64,000 nucleotides of DNA from Streptomyces kaniharaensis (GTDB lineage Bacteria > Actinomycetota > Actinomycetes > Streptomycetales > Streptomycetaceae): contig NZ_WBOF01000001.1 of assembly GCF_009569385.1 (NCBI RefSeq), positions 2,676,001 through 2,740,000 of the forward strand. Reading direction: 5' to 3'. A program made the translations under genes and the position numbers. The notes beneath the pieces were generated by a model. It was not told the origin of the DNA and ran no database searches. It saw only the letters and a program-made list of their open reading frames with translations. Positions 26,114 to 33,842 of this stretch are shown here, piece after piece (position 1 is the stretch's first letter; each line of letters begins with the position of its first letter).

Positions 26114-27169
26114 ATGCGCTACCGCGTCCTCGGCGGCACCGGCATCGAGGTCAGCGCCTACTGCCTCGGCACCATGATGTTCGGCGCGGTCGGCAACCCC
26201 GACCACGACGACTGCGCCCGGATCATCCACACCGCCCTCGACCGGGGCATCAACTTCGTGGACACCGCCGACATGTACTCGGCCGGCGAGTCCGAGGAGA
26301 TCGTCGGCAAGGCGCTCGCCGCCCGTGGCGACCGGGACGAGATCGTGCTGGCCACCAAGGTGCACTTCCCGATGGGCGAGGGCCGCAACCGGGGCGGCAA
26401 CTCGCGCCGCTGGATCGTCCGGGAGGTCGAGGAGAGCCTGCGGCGGCTGCGCACCGACCGGCTCGACCTCTACCAGGTGCACCGGCCGGACCACACCACC
26501 GACATCGAGGAGACCCTCTCCGCCCTCGACGACCTCGTCCGGGCCGGCAAGATCCGCGCCTTCGGCTGCTCCACCTTCCCCGCCGAGCAGATCGTCGAGG
26601 CGCACCACGTCGCCGAGCGCCGCGCCCTGCCGCGCTTCCGCACCGAGCAGCCGCCGTACTCGCTCCTCGCCCGCGGCATCGAGGCGAACGTGCTGCCCGT
26701 CGTCCAGCGGCTCGGCATGGGCGTGCTGACCTGGGGCCCGCTCGCCGGCGGCTTCCTCACCGGCCGCTACCGCAAGGGCCGACCGATCGACCTCACCGCC
26801 GGCCGCGCCGCCCTTCACCCGGCCCGCTTCGACCCGGAGCTGCCCACCACCGCGGCCAAGCTGGACGCCGTCGAGGCCTTCACCGCCCTCGCCGAGGAGC
26901 TCGGCCGCACCCTGCCCGAACTGGCCGTCGCCTTCCCGCTGGCCCATCCCGCGGTCACCTCGGTGATCCTCGGCCCGCGCACCATGGAGCAGCTCGAATC
27001 GGCCCTCAAGGGCGCCGACCTCGTCCTCGACGACGCCACCCTCGACCGCATCGACGCCATCGTCGCGCCCGGCACCGACCTCTACCGGGCCGACGGCGTC
27101 TGGCAGCCCCCGGCGCTCACCACCCCGGCCCTCCGCCGCCGCCCCACCGCGGACCGGTCCGCGAGCTGA
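26114..27169 (+). CDS. Aldo/keto reductase
   Basis: NADPH-dependent carbonyl reductase of 351 residues, ATG 26114. Catalytic tetrad residues are visible in NFVDTADMYSAGESE (D, Y), ATKVHF (K) and LYQVHRPD (H). The cofactor-binding region is present in AFPLAHPAVTSVILGPRTME. It is most like the group of Streptomyces AKRs that are induced by MerR-type regulators, in keeping with the promoter found upstream. Physiological substrate unknown. Confidence 0.92.
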   Translation: MRYRVLGGTGIEVSAYCLGTMMFGAVGNPDHDDCARIIHTALDRGINFVDTADMYSAGESEEIVGKALAARGDRDEIVLATKVHFPMGEGRNRGGNSRRWIVREVEESLRRLRTDRLDLYQVHRPDHTTDIEETLSALDDLVRAGKIRAFGCSTFPAEQIVEAHHVAERRALPRFRTEQPPYSLLARGIEANVLPVVQRLGMGVLTWGPLAGGFLTGRYRKGRPIDLTAGRAALHPARFDPELPTTAAKLDAVEAFTALAEELGRTLPELAVAFPLAHPAVTSVILGPRTMEQLESALKGADLVLDDATLDRIDAIVAPGTDLYRADGVWQPPALTTPALRRRPTADRSAS

Positions 27170-27198
27170 CGGCGCCCGGCCACCCCGCGATCCGCCCG

Positions 27199-27762
27199 CT
27201 ACCCCCTCGGGGCCGCGAAGCCGTGGACGAGGACCGTACGGCCGGAGGCCCACCGCTGTTCGGCGCTGCCGAGCAGGGTCCAGCCGAGGCGGCGGTAGAA
27301 GGCCACGGCCCCGGGGTGGGTGGCGACGACGTCGAGGACGGGGTGCAGGCCGAGCGCCCGCGCGTGCGCCACGGCGCTCGCCGTCAGCCGGGCGCCGATC
27401 CGGTGCCCGCGCGCCGCGGGAGCGACGTAGAGGCGGCCGATCACGGCGGTGAGCTCGGGGCGGCCGCCGGTGCGCCCGCTCCACAGGCCGGGAGCGACGT
27501 CACCGGGATCGCTGCGGGAGAGGCCGACGTGGCCGGCCGGACGGCCGTCGAGCTCGGCGACCCAGGCGGCGAGCAGGCCGTCGGGGGTGAGCCAGGCGGC
27601 GGGGCGGTCGGGCCACTCGGTGGGGTAGCCGTCGGCGGTGTGCACGTCGCCCAGCACCCGGACGCAGTCGGCGAGGTCGGTGGCACGGCGCCGTCGGACG
27701 GACACCCCGGCCCGCCCCGGGTCGGACGCGACGACGTCGGCGCGTTCTTCAAGGTCAGCCAT
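27199..27762 (-). CDS. GNAT-family N-acetyltransferase
   Basis: 187 residues from ATG 27762. GNAT motifs are RRATDLADCVRVL at the start, AAWVAELDGRPAGHVGLSR, then motif A IGRLYVAPAARGHRIGARLT (acetyl-CoA pyrophosphate loop R-G-H-R-I-G-A) and motif B PGAVAFYRRLGWTLLG. Substrate unknown. Converges with the aldo/keto reductase gene. Confidence 0.9.
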   Translation of the reverse strand: MADLEERADVVASDPGRAGVSVRRRRATDLADCVRVLGDVHTADGYPTEWPDRPAAWLTPDGLLAAWVAELDGRPAGHVGLSRSDPGDVAPGLWSGRTGGRPELTAVIGRLYVAPAARGHRIGARLTASAVAHARALGLHPVLDVVATHPGAVAFYRRLGWTLLGSAEQRWASGRTVLVHGFAAPRG

Positions 27763-27785
27763 GCCGGTACGTTACCGGCCGGGCC

Positions 27786-27956
27786 TCACCTGCGCAGCAG
27801 GTCGATGACGCCGGTCAGGTCCTCGTCGCCGCTGCCGATCTCCAGCAGACGCTCCATCACGCGGAAGGACGGTGCGAGCCGTTCATGGCGCACCCCCTGC
27901 TCCTCGGCGGTGCGCAGCAGCGTCTGCTTGCCCGCGACCTGCATCGCCAGGTTCGA
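27786..27956 (-). pseudogene. C-terminal remnant of a 6PGDH-like/imine-reductase-type dehydrogenase
   Basis: The stretch SNLAMQVAGKQTLLRTAEEQ, then FRVMERLLEIGSGDEDLTGV and IDLLRR resembles the helical C-terminus of 6-phosphogluconate-dehydrogenase-like NAD(P)-dependent oxidoreductases. Upstream the reading frame turns into unrelated low-complexity sequence, and no Rossmann domain exists between here and the terminator at 28032. It appears to be the tail of a lost gene. The family assignment rests on a short segment. Confidence 0.5.
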
Positions 27957-28031
27957 CACCACGTCCCTGGTGTGGTCCCCGCTCCAGCCGCTCCGCGGTC
28001 CTTGCGATGGTCCCGTAAGCCGGGGCACGCG

Positions 28032-28063
28032 GCAGCCCCCGGGCCTTCGGGCCCAGGGGCTGC
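28032..28063 (-). terminator. Terminator of the Rpf-VCBS gene
   Basis: GCAGCCCC (28032-28039) pairs with GGGGCTGC (28056-28063), followed inward by one mismatch and GGGCC/GGCCC around a TTCG loop. Lies about 30 bases beyond the stop codon of the gene at 28092. Confidence 0.85.
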
Positions 28064-28091
28064 GTCGTGGGAGAGGTCAGACGGGGAAAGG

Positions 28092-29966
28092 TCAGGCGAG
28101 GTCGGCCCGGTACCAGTCCCAGCTGGTGTTGACCTTGTCGTTGTTGTCCCAGGCGTTCACGGGCGCGTTGAAGGTCGAACCGTTGCTGGCGAACTTGTAG
28201 AGCGTCACCAGGTTCTTGCCCGCACCATCCTGCCCGCTGTTGTACATCACCGCGAGGTCGGACCTGCCGGCGCCGCCGAACTTGCCGGCGACCAGCTTGA
28301 TCTTGTCCCAGGTCCAGCTGCCGTTGACCTTGTCGTTGTTGTCCCAGACGTTCACCGGGGTGTTGAAGCCGGAGCCGTTGCTGGCGAACTTGTAGAGCGT
28401 GACCAGGTTCTTGCCCGCACCGTCCTGCCCGCTGTTGTACGCCACGGCGAGGTCGTCCCGGCCCGTGCCGCTGAAGTCACCGGCGACGGCCTTGATGCTG
28501 TTCCAGTTCCAACTGGCGTTCACGCGGTCGTTGTTGTCCCACACGTTCAACGGCGCGTTGAAGGTCGAGCCGTTGCTGGCGAACTTGTAGATGGTCAACA
28601 TGTTCTTGCCCGCGCCGTCCTGCCCGCTGTTGTAGAGGACGGCGATGTCGGCCTTCCCCGAACCGCTGAACTTGCCGACGACCGGCTTGATCGCGTTCCA
28701 GTTCCAACTGGCGTTCACGCGGTCGTTGTTGTCCCACACGTTCACCGGCGCGTTGAAGGTCGAGCCGTTGCTGGCGAACTTGTAGATGGTCAACATGTTC
28801 TTGCCCGCGCCGTCCTGCCCGCTGTTGTAGAGGACGGCGATGTCGGCCTTCCCCGAACCGCTGAAGTCGCCGACCACCGGCTTGGCGTTGGCCCAGTTCC
28901 AACTGCCGTTCACGGTGTCGTCGTTGTCCCACACCTTGACCGGATTGCGGAAGCCGCCCGAGCCGTTGTTCGCGAACTTGTACAGCGTGGTGAGGTACTT
29001 GCCGCTGTCGCTCCGGCCGCTGTTGTAGAAGACGGCGATGTCGGCCTTGCCCGTCCCGCTGAAGTCGCCGACCAGGACCTTGGCGTTGTTCCAGTTCCAA
29101 CTGCCGTTGACCGTGTCGTTGTTGTCCCAGGCGTCGACGGGGGTGTTGAAGGTCGCGCCGTTGCTCAGGAAGGTGTACAGCGTCACCATGTTCTTGCCGG
29201 AGCCGTCCTGGCCGCCGTTGTACATGACGACGATGTCGTCCTTGCCGTCCCCGTTGAAGTCACCGGTGGCGGTGGTCGCGGTGCCGCGGTTGGCCACGAA
29301 GAACGCGACGGCGGCGGAGGCCGGCCCGGTCTGCCCGGCGTCGTTGACGGCCCGCACGGTGAGGCTGTGCGAGCCCTCGGCCAGACCCGCCGTGTCGAGG
29401 TCGACCCGGTAGGAGGGGCCCGAGCCGTTCGCGGTGCCGACGGCCCTGCCGTCGACGTAGAAGGTGGCGCCGGTCGGGGTGCCCTCGGCGTCCGTCACGG
29501 TGGCGGTGAGCGCGACCGTCCCGGTCACGATGGAGCCCGCGCCGAGGCCCGTGACGGTGGACACCGGCGGGACGGGGTCCGGGTACGGGTTGGCGTGGTC
29601 GGAGCCGAGCCCGGCGGCCGGCCCGCACTGCGGCCAGGCGCTCTGGCCCTGCTTGGCCAGGACCTTCTCGCCGATCAGGATCTGCTGCTTGGGGGTGGCC
29701 TTGTCGGCCCGCGGGGCGTAGTCGAGTCCTCCGTAGCTCTCCCAGGTGCCCTGGTCGAACTGGAGGCCGCCGTAGTACGGGCCCACCGGGTTGATCGCCG
29801 ACCAGTTGCCGGACGCCTCGCACTGGACGAGCTTGTCCCAGGTGCTCAGGGAGGCGGCGCCGGCGGGGGCCGCCGAGAGGAACGTGCCGGCCGCTCCGAC
29901 CGTCGACAGCAGCGCGGCGACGGCGACGGCACGGGACTTCTTGCGGGCGTTGGTGGCGGAAGACAT
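28092..29966 (-). CDS. Secreted Rpf-like transglycosylase with FG-GAP/VCBS repeats
   Basis: 624 residues from ATG 29966, with signal peptide ending APAGA. Residues about 40-118 form an Rpf/transglycosylase-like domain (WDKLVQCEASGNWSAINPVG, YYGGLQFDQGTWESYGGLDY) with the catalytic Glu in CEASGNW; it should cleave peptidoglycan. An Ig-like domain follows (VTGTVALTATVTDAEGTPTG, residues about 135-225). Then come six repeats of about 57 residues of FG-GAP/VCBS type (GDFSGTGKADIAVLYNSGQD, WDNNDTVNGSWNWNNAK). Only repeat 1 keeps the Ca-binding DFNGDGKDD; later repeats read DFSG.GK.D. Ends SWDWYRADLA. A paralogue with another N-terminus is next upstream. Confidence 0.9.
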   Translation of the reverse strand: MSSATNARKKSRAVAVAALLSTVGAAGTFLSAAPAGAASLSTWDKLVQCEASGNWSAINPVGPYYGGLQFDQGTWESYGGLDYAPRADKATPKQQILIGEKVLAKQGQSAWPQCGPAAGLGSDHANPYPDPVPPVSTVTGLGAGSIVTGTVALTATVTDAEGTPTGATFYVDGRAVGTANGSGPSYRVDLDTAGLAEGSHSLTVRAVNDAGQTGPASAAVAFFVANRGTATTATGDFNGDGKDDIVVMYNGGQDGSGKNMVTLYTFLSNGATFNTPVDAWDNNDTVNGSWNWNNAKVLVGDFSGTGKADIAVFYNSGRSDSGKYLTTLYKFANNGSGGFRNPVKVWDNDDTVNGSWNWANAKPVVGDFSGSGKADIAVLYNSGQDGAGKNMLTIYKFASNGSTFNAPVNVWDNNDRVNASWNWNAIKPVVGKFSGSGKADIAVLYNSGQDGAGKNMLTIYKFASNGSTFNAPLNVWDNNDRVNASWNWNSIKAVAGDFSGTGRDDLAVAYNSGQDGAGKNLVTLYKFASNGSGFNTPVNVWDNNDKVNGSWTWDKIKLVAGKFGGAGRSDLAVMYNSGQDGAGKNLVTLYKFASNGSTFNAPVNAWDNNDKVNTSWDWYRADLA

Positions 29967-30034
29967 GGGAGTACCTCGAACGGTGGCGGAGAGCATGGCG
30001 AAGAGCGGATGCGGGGAGCGGTGGCGCGGTACGG

Positions 30035-30074
30035 GAAGCAGCCCCTGGGCCTGCGACCGCAGGGGCTGCTTCCA
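30035..30074 (-). terminator. Terminator between the two VCBS-repeat genes
   Basis: A perfect 14-base-pair stem, GGAAGCAGCCCCTG (30035-30048) with CAGGGGCTGCTTCC (30061-30074), immediately after the gene ending at 30084. It resembles the terminator at 28032, as though it was copied along with the gene. Confidence 0.87.
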
Positions 30075-30083
30075 CCGGAGGGA

Positions 30084-32108
30084 TCAGGCGAGGTCGGCGC
30101 GGTACCAGTCCCAGCTGCCGTTGACCTTGTCGTTGTTGTCCCAGACGTCGACCGGCGCGTTCAGCGTCGAACCGTTGCCGGCGAACTTGTAGAGCGTCAC
30201 CAGGCCCTTGCCGGCCCCGTCCTGGCCGCCGTTGTACATCACCGCGAGGTCGGACTTGCCGGTCCCGCTGAACTTCCCGGCGACCAGCTTGGCCTTGTCC
30301 CAGGTCCAGCTGCCGTTGACCTTGTCGTTGTTGTCCCAGACGTCGACCGGCGCGTTCAGCGTCGAGCCGTTGCCGGCGAACTTGTAGAGCGTCACCAGGC
30401 CCTTGCCGGCGCCGTCCTGGCCGCTGTTGTACATCACGACGATGTCGGACTTGCCGGTCCCGCTGAAGTCGCCGGCGACGGCCTTCAGCGCGTTCCAGTT
30501 CCAGCTGGTGTTGACCTTGTCGTTGTTGTCCCACATGTTGACCGGCGCGTTGAAGGTCGAGCCGTTGCTGGCGAACTTGTAGATGGTCAGCATGTTCTTG
30601 CCTGCGCCGTCCTGGCCGCCGTTGTACAGGACGCCGATGTCGTCCTTCCCGGAGCCGCTGAACTTGCCGACCACCGGCTTGATCGCGTTCCAGTTCCAGC
30701 TGCCGTTCACGCGGTCGCTGTTGTCCCAGACGTTGACCGGGTTGAGCACACCGCCCGAGCCGTTGTTCGCGAACTTGTAGATGGTCAGCATGTTCTTGCC
30801 GGCGCCGTCCTGGCCGCCGTTGTAGAGGACGGCGATGTCGGCCTTGCCCGTGCCGCTGAAGTCGCCGACGACCGGCTTGGCGTTGGCCCAGTTCCAGCTG
30901 CCGTTGACCTTGTCGTTGTTGTCCCAGATCCGGACCGGGGCCTTGAAGCCGCCCGAGCCGTCGTTGGCGAACTTGTACAGCGTGGTCAGGTACTTGCCGG
31001 CGCCGTCCTGGCCGCTGTTGTACATCACGACGATGTCGGACTTCCCGGTCCCGCTGAAGTCGCCGACCAGGATCTTGGCGTTGTCCCAGGTCCAGCTGCC
31101 GTTGACCTTGTCGTTGTTGTCCCAGGCGTTGACCGGGGTGTTGAAGGTCGCGCCGTTGCTCAGGAACGTGTACAGCGTGACGAGGTTCTTGCCCGAGCCG
31201 TCCTGGCCGCTGTTGTAGAGGACGGCGATGTCGTCCTTGCCGTCCCCGTTGAAGTCACCGGTCGTGGTGGTCGCGGTGCCCCGGTTGGCGACGAAGAAGG
31301 TGACCGGGGAGGAGGTGGAGCCGGTGCTGCCGGCGGCGTTCTTCGCGCTGACGGCCAGGGTGTGCGGGCCGTCGCTCAGCTTCCTGGTGTCGAACGGCGC
31401 CGAGTAGGTCGGGCCCGCGCCGGTCACGGAGGATACGGGCTTGCCGTCGACGAGGAAGTCGGCCTCGGTCGGGGTACCGACGCTCTCCGAGACCGAGGCG
31501 GTCAGGTTGATCTGGCCGCTGACGATGGTGCCCGCGGAGGGGCCGGTCACCGAGGCGACGGCCGGGGTCGGGTCGCCGGCGATGTTGTTGTAGCGCAGCG
31601 CCGTGTAGTAGCTGGTGGGCCAGCCCTCCAGGCTGGAGCTGTTGATGTTGGCGGCGGTCGGCCCGTGGGTCGGGTTGTGGGGGTTGCTCTCCGCGTAGTA
31701 CGTGAAGTCGCCGCTCGCCTTGTCGGTCCAGTTGGCGAACAGGAAGGTGTGCGCGTCGGTGTAGTCGAGCGCGTCGCCGGACTGCAGCTCGGAGAAGCCG
31801 ATCCGGGTGGAGACGCTGGGCAGGGTCCAGGTGGTCAGGCTGTCGGTCAGGTGCCAGGCCATCGATATGAGGCCCGAACAGTCCTCCCGGTAGGTCCCGT
31901 TGCTGTCGGTCCAGTACCCGCCCTGGTTGTACGGCACGTTCTGGTCGACCCAGCTCTGCGCCCGGGCCAGCACCTCGCCGCGGGAGATCGTGCCACCAGC
32001 GCTCGACGCGGCGTGGGCACCCGGGGCGGCGACGAACAGCGTGGAGGCGGCGCAGCCGGCGACGAGGGCGGCGGTCGAACGGAGGGCGGTGCGGGTGAAA
32101 CGGGACAT
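30084..32108 (-). CDS. Secreted NlpC/P60-like amidase with FG-GAP/VCBS repeats
   Basis: 674 residues from ATG 32108 (ATG 32129 is an alternative). A signal peptide ends GAHA. The domain at about 38-180 has RAQSWVDQNVPYNQGGYW and YREDCSGLISMAWHLT (Cys), with DALDYTDAHTFLFANW (His), the arrangement of NlpC/P60-type or CHAP-like cysteine amidases. An Ig-like domain follows (about 195-290) and then six VCBS repeats nearly identical to those of the downstream gene, ending SWDWYRADLA. The product is probably cell-wall- or matrix-associated. Confidence 0.85.
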   Translation of the reverse strand: MSRFTRTALRSTAALVAGCAASTLFVAAPGAHAASSAGGTISRGEVLARAQSWVDQNVPYNQGGYWTDSNGTYREDCSGLISMAWHLTDSLTTWTLPSVSTRIGFSELQSGDALDYTDAHTFLFANWTDKASGDFTYYAESNPHNPTHGPTAANINSSSLEGWPTSYYTALRYNNIAGDPTPAVASVTGPSAGTIVSGQINLTASVSESVGTPTEADFLVDGKPVSSVTGAGPTYSAPFDTRKLSDGPHTLAVSAKNAAGSTGSTSSPVTFFVANRGTATTTTGDFNGDGKDDIAVLYNSGQDGSGKNLVTLYTFLSNGATFNTPVNAWDNNDKVNGSWTWDNAKILVGDFSGTGKSDIVVMYNSGQDGAGKYLTTLYKFANDGSGGFKAPVRIWDNNDKVNGSWNWANAKPVVGDFSGTGKADIAVLYNGGQDGAGKNMLTIYKFANNGSGGVLNPVNVWDNSDRVNGSWNWNAIKPVVGKFSGSGKDDIGVLYNGGQDGAGKNMLTIYKFASNGSTFNAPVNMWDNNDKVNTSWNWNALKAVAGDFSGTGKSDIVVMYNSGQDGAGKGLVTLYKFAGNGSTLNAPVDVWDNNDKVNGSWTWDKAKLVAGKFSGTGKSDLAVMYNGGQDGAGKGLVTLYKFAGNGSTLNAPVDVWDNNDKVNGSWDWYRADLA

Positions 32109-32161
32109 GACGGCGTGGTCCTGACTCATCGGTGGAATCGTGTTCGGCGGTGTGCTGCGAG

Positions 32162-33001
32162 CTACTTGGTGGTGCTCGCGGAGGTCAGTCGGTCGGCGAG
32201 GGCGGTGAGCGCCGGCCGGTCGTCGGTGGGGGCGTACGTGGCGCCCTTGTCGGAGAACTCGGGGAACTGCAGGACGGTCAGCAGGTTCCCGCGCTGGACG
32301 AGGTAGACGTGGTTGGTCTGGGGACCGGGTGCGGACATCCCGGCGACGGCGGTCCACCGGCGGGCGAAGGCCGCGCCGTCGGCGGTGGTGCCGGTCTGGG
32401 CGACCTCGGCGTCGGGGCTCAGGTGGGCGTTGCCCTGCAGGGTGCGGGAGGTGTCCTGGCAGGTCTTCATCGCGCTCAGCAGCGACTGGTAGGTCTGCTG
32501 GGCGGCGGCCGGGTCGGCGAAGGTGAAGGAGTCCTGGATCGCGGGGGTCTTGAAGCCGCTGACGTAGCCCTGCTGCTGCCAGGTCAGGGCCCCGCGGACG
32601 GACGCGCATTCGTTGAGGCCGACGTCGTGGGTGACGGGCTGCGTGTGCGGCGGGGCCATCGGCTTCCACGACGCGGCGGCGCTGCCCGGCAGCTCGGCCG
32701 GCGCCAGCGGGGGCGGCGGGGTCGCGGCGCTCGGCGCGGCCGAAGGGGCGGCTGCGGACGGGGCGAGGGCGGGCGGCGCAGTAGGCGCGGCCGACACAGC
32801 GGGGGCGACGGGAGCAGCCGCGGAGGGGGCGGCGGGAGCGGCGGCAGCGGTGGTGGCCACGGAGGGCGCGGCGGACGTGGTGGGCGCGGCGCCCCGGGGT
32901 GTGGGCGATGCGTCCGCGAAGCCGCTCACGGCCAGAACCGCGGCGACCAGAGCCGGGGCACCGGCGAAGAGAGCGATGCGCCGGATGCTGTGCTGAGACA
33001 T
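32162..33001 (-). CDS. Secreted protein with Ala/Pro-rich linker and sensor-like domain
   Basis: 279 residues from ATG 33001. An N-terminal signal sequence (RRIALFAGAPALVAAVLAVS) is followed by about 80 residues of Ala/Pro/Ser linker and a globular domain (about 115-275) with LNECASVRGALTWQQQGYVS, QTYQSLLSAMKTCQDTSR and NHVYLVQRGNLLTVLQF. The two cysteines and the fold-like pattern recall the extracellular PknH-type sensor domain of actinobacteria. No kinase is attached. It lies in a co-directional row with the GIGWD peptide and the VCBS proteins. Confidence 0.75.
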   Translation of the reverse strand: MSQHSIRRIALFAGAPALVAAVLAVSGFADASPTPRGAAPTTSAAPSVATTAAAAPAAPSAAAPVAPAVSAAPTAPPALAPSAAAPSAAPSAATPPPPLAPAELPGSAAASWKPMAPPHTQPVTHDVGLNECASVRGALTWQQQGYVSGFKTPAIQDSFTFADPAAAQQTYQSLLSAMKTCQDTSRTLQGNAHLSPDAEVAQTGTTADGAAFARRWTAVAGMSAPGPQTNHVYLVQRGNLLTVLQFPEFSDKGATYAPTDDRPALTALADRLTSASTTK

Positions 33002-33090
33002 GGGAGAACTCCGTGAGCGAGCAACTGGGAAAAGAGGAAATTCGGCGGGAAGGATTCACCAGGCCGAATCAGGCCAATCGTTCGTCGAGT

Positions 33091-33375
33091 TCAGGAATGG
33101 AGGTGCGGAATTCCGAAGCAGGAGAGCACCGTCGCACTCCGCGCCCGGCGGAGCAGATCCGCGGACTTCCGCTTCGCCTGCTCCGGCCCGCCGACCCGGC
33201 GGTTGACGAAGAACGTCAGGGTGATCCCGCCCGCTTCGGCCCGGGCCCGGACGTGCTCCAGCTGGTGCGCCGGAGTGGCGTGCGCCCAGAGGGCGTCGTG
33301 GACCAGCCGGGCGTCCGCGTCCGTGGGGACGGCGGCGGCCGCGACCGGGGCCAGGTGGGCGAGTGCGACGTACAT
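33091..33375 (-). CDS. 94-residue hypothetical protein, second in the GIGWD peptide operon
   Basis: ATG 33375 lies four bases after the stop of the peptide gene, so the two are co-transcribed. The sequence (MYVALAHLAPVAAAAVPTDA, then VHDALWAHATPAHQLEHVRA, GGITLTFFVNRRVGGPEQAK) has no signal peptide or membrane helix and no motif I recognise; it looks like a small cytosolic alpha/beta protein. A role in peptide maturation, immunity or reception can be imagined but not shown. Confidence 0.7.
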   Translation of the reverse strand: MYVALAHLAPVAAAAVPTDADARLVHDALWAHATPAHQLEHVRARAEAGGITLTFFVNRRVGGPEQAKRKSADLLRRARSATVLSCFGIPHLHS

Positions 33376-33379
33376 GCGC

Positions 33380-33532
33380 TCAGTCCCAGCCGATGCCGGA
33401 GGCCTGAACGGTCAGCTCGCCCTTGGGGGCGACGTCCCAGCCGATGCCGATCGCGTTGGCGGCCGGCGCGGCGGCGATCATCAGCATCCCGGCGGCGGCG
33501 AAACCGACGACAATTCGAGCGGCCTTAGGCAT
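33380..33532 (-). CDS. Secreted small peptide with duplicated GIGWD motif
   Basis: 50 residues from ATG 33532. A signal peptide (MPKAARIVVGFAAAGMLMIA, then AAPAANA) predicts cleavage after residue 27, releasing a 23-residue peptide IGIGWDVAPKGELTVQASGI ending GWD. The pentapeptide GIGWD occurs at 29-33 and again as the exact C-terminus (46-50). It is divergent from a TrmB/LuxR-type regulator and followed by a co-transcribed 94-residue protein. The arrangement suggests a secreted signal or a small surface peptide. I know of no named family. Confidence 0.75.
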   Translation of the reverse strand: MPKAARIVVGFAAAGMLMIAAAPAANAIGIGWDVAPKGELTVQASGIGWD

Positions 33533-33670
33533 GGCGGTACCCCTGTTCGAAATCGGAATGATTGGCTGCGCGGAATTCCCGCCAGCTCCCGCCGGTTCCG
33601 GCTTTTCCCTCCGGCCGTTCCCGACGAGGAATACTCTGCCGGTTCGCCGGGCCACTGGGGAGGGGTTTCG

Positions 33671-33705
33671 CCTGTCACCAACCGTCCTGACACCTTGGTG
33701 ACAGG
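33671..33705. promoter_or_regulatory. Inverted repeat in the divergent GIGWD/LuxR promoter region
   Basis: CCTGTCACCAA (33671-33681) and TTGGTGACAGG (33695-33705) are a perfect 11-base inverted repeat with a 13-base spacer. It lies 138 bases upstream of each of the two divergent starts, the natural place for a dimeric regulator to control both the peptide and its own gene. The remaining part of the 310-base region shows no gene. Confidence 0.75.
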
Positions 33706-33842
33706 ACGATCCCACCCCTGTCCGCTTGATGACTTTTCACCCGGTTCGCCCCTTGGGGTCCGTTGTTTGCGCGGTGCGGGCACGACTGAAATGATCAACA
33801 TCGGCGCACGTGCACGAACCGCGCCGACCGGGGGGATCCACC

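Noticed and set aside
28092..31270. Regular repeats resembling a CRISPR or satellite array
   Set aside because: Repeat period is about 170 bases, the units are in frame and encode FG-GAP/VCBS repeats; there are no 25-40 base repeats with unique spacers.
27885..32306. A 1473-codon plus-strand frame with Val/Asp/Gly-rich repeats antisense to the VCBS genes
   Set aside because: The apparent repeats are the antisense image of the VCBS repeats; the minus-strand genes have signal peptides, domains and terminators, while this frame does not.
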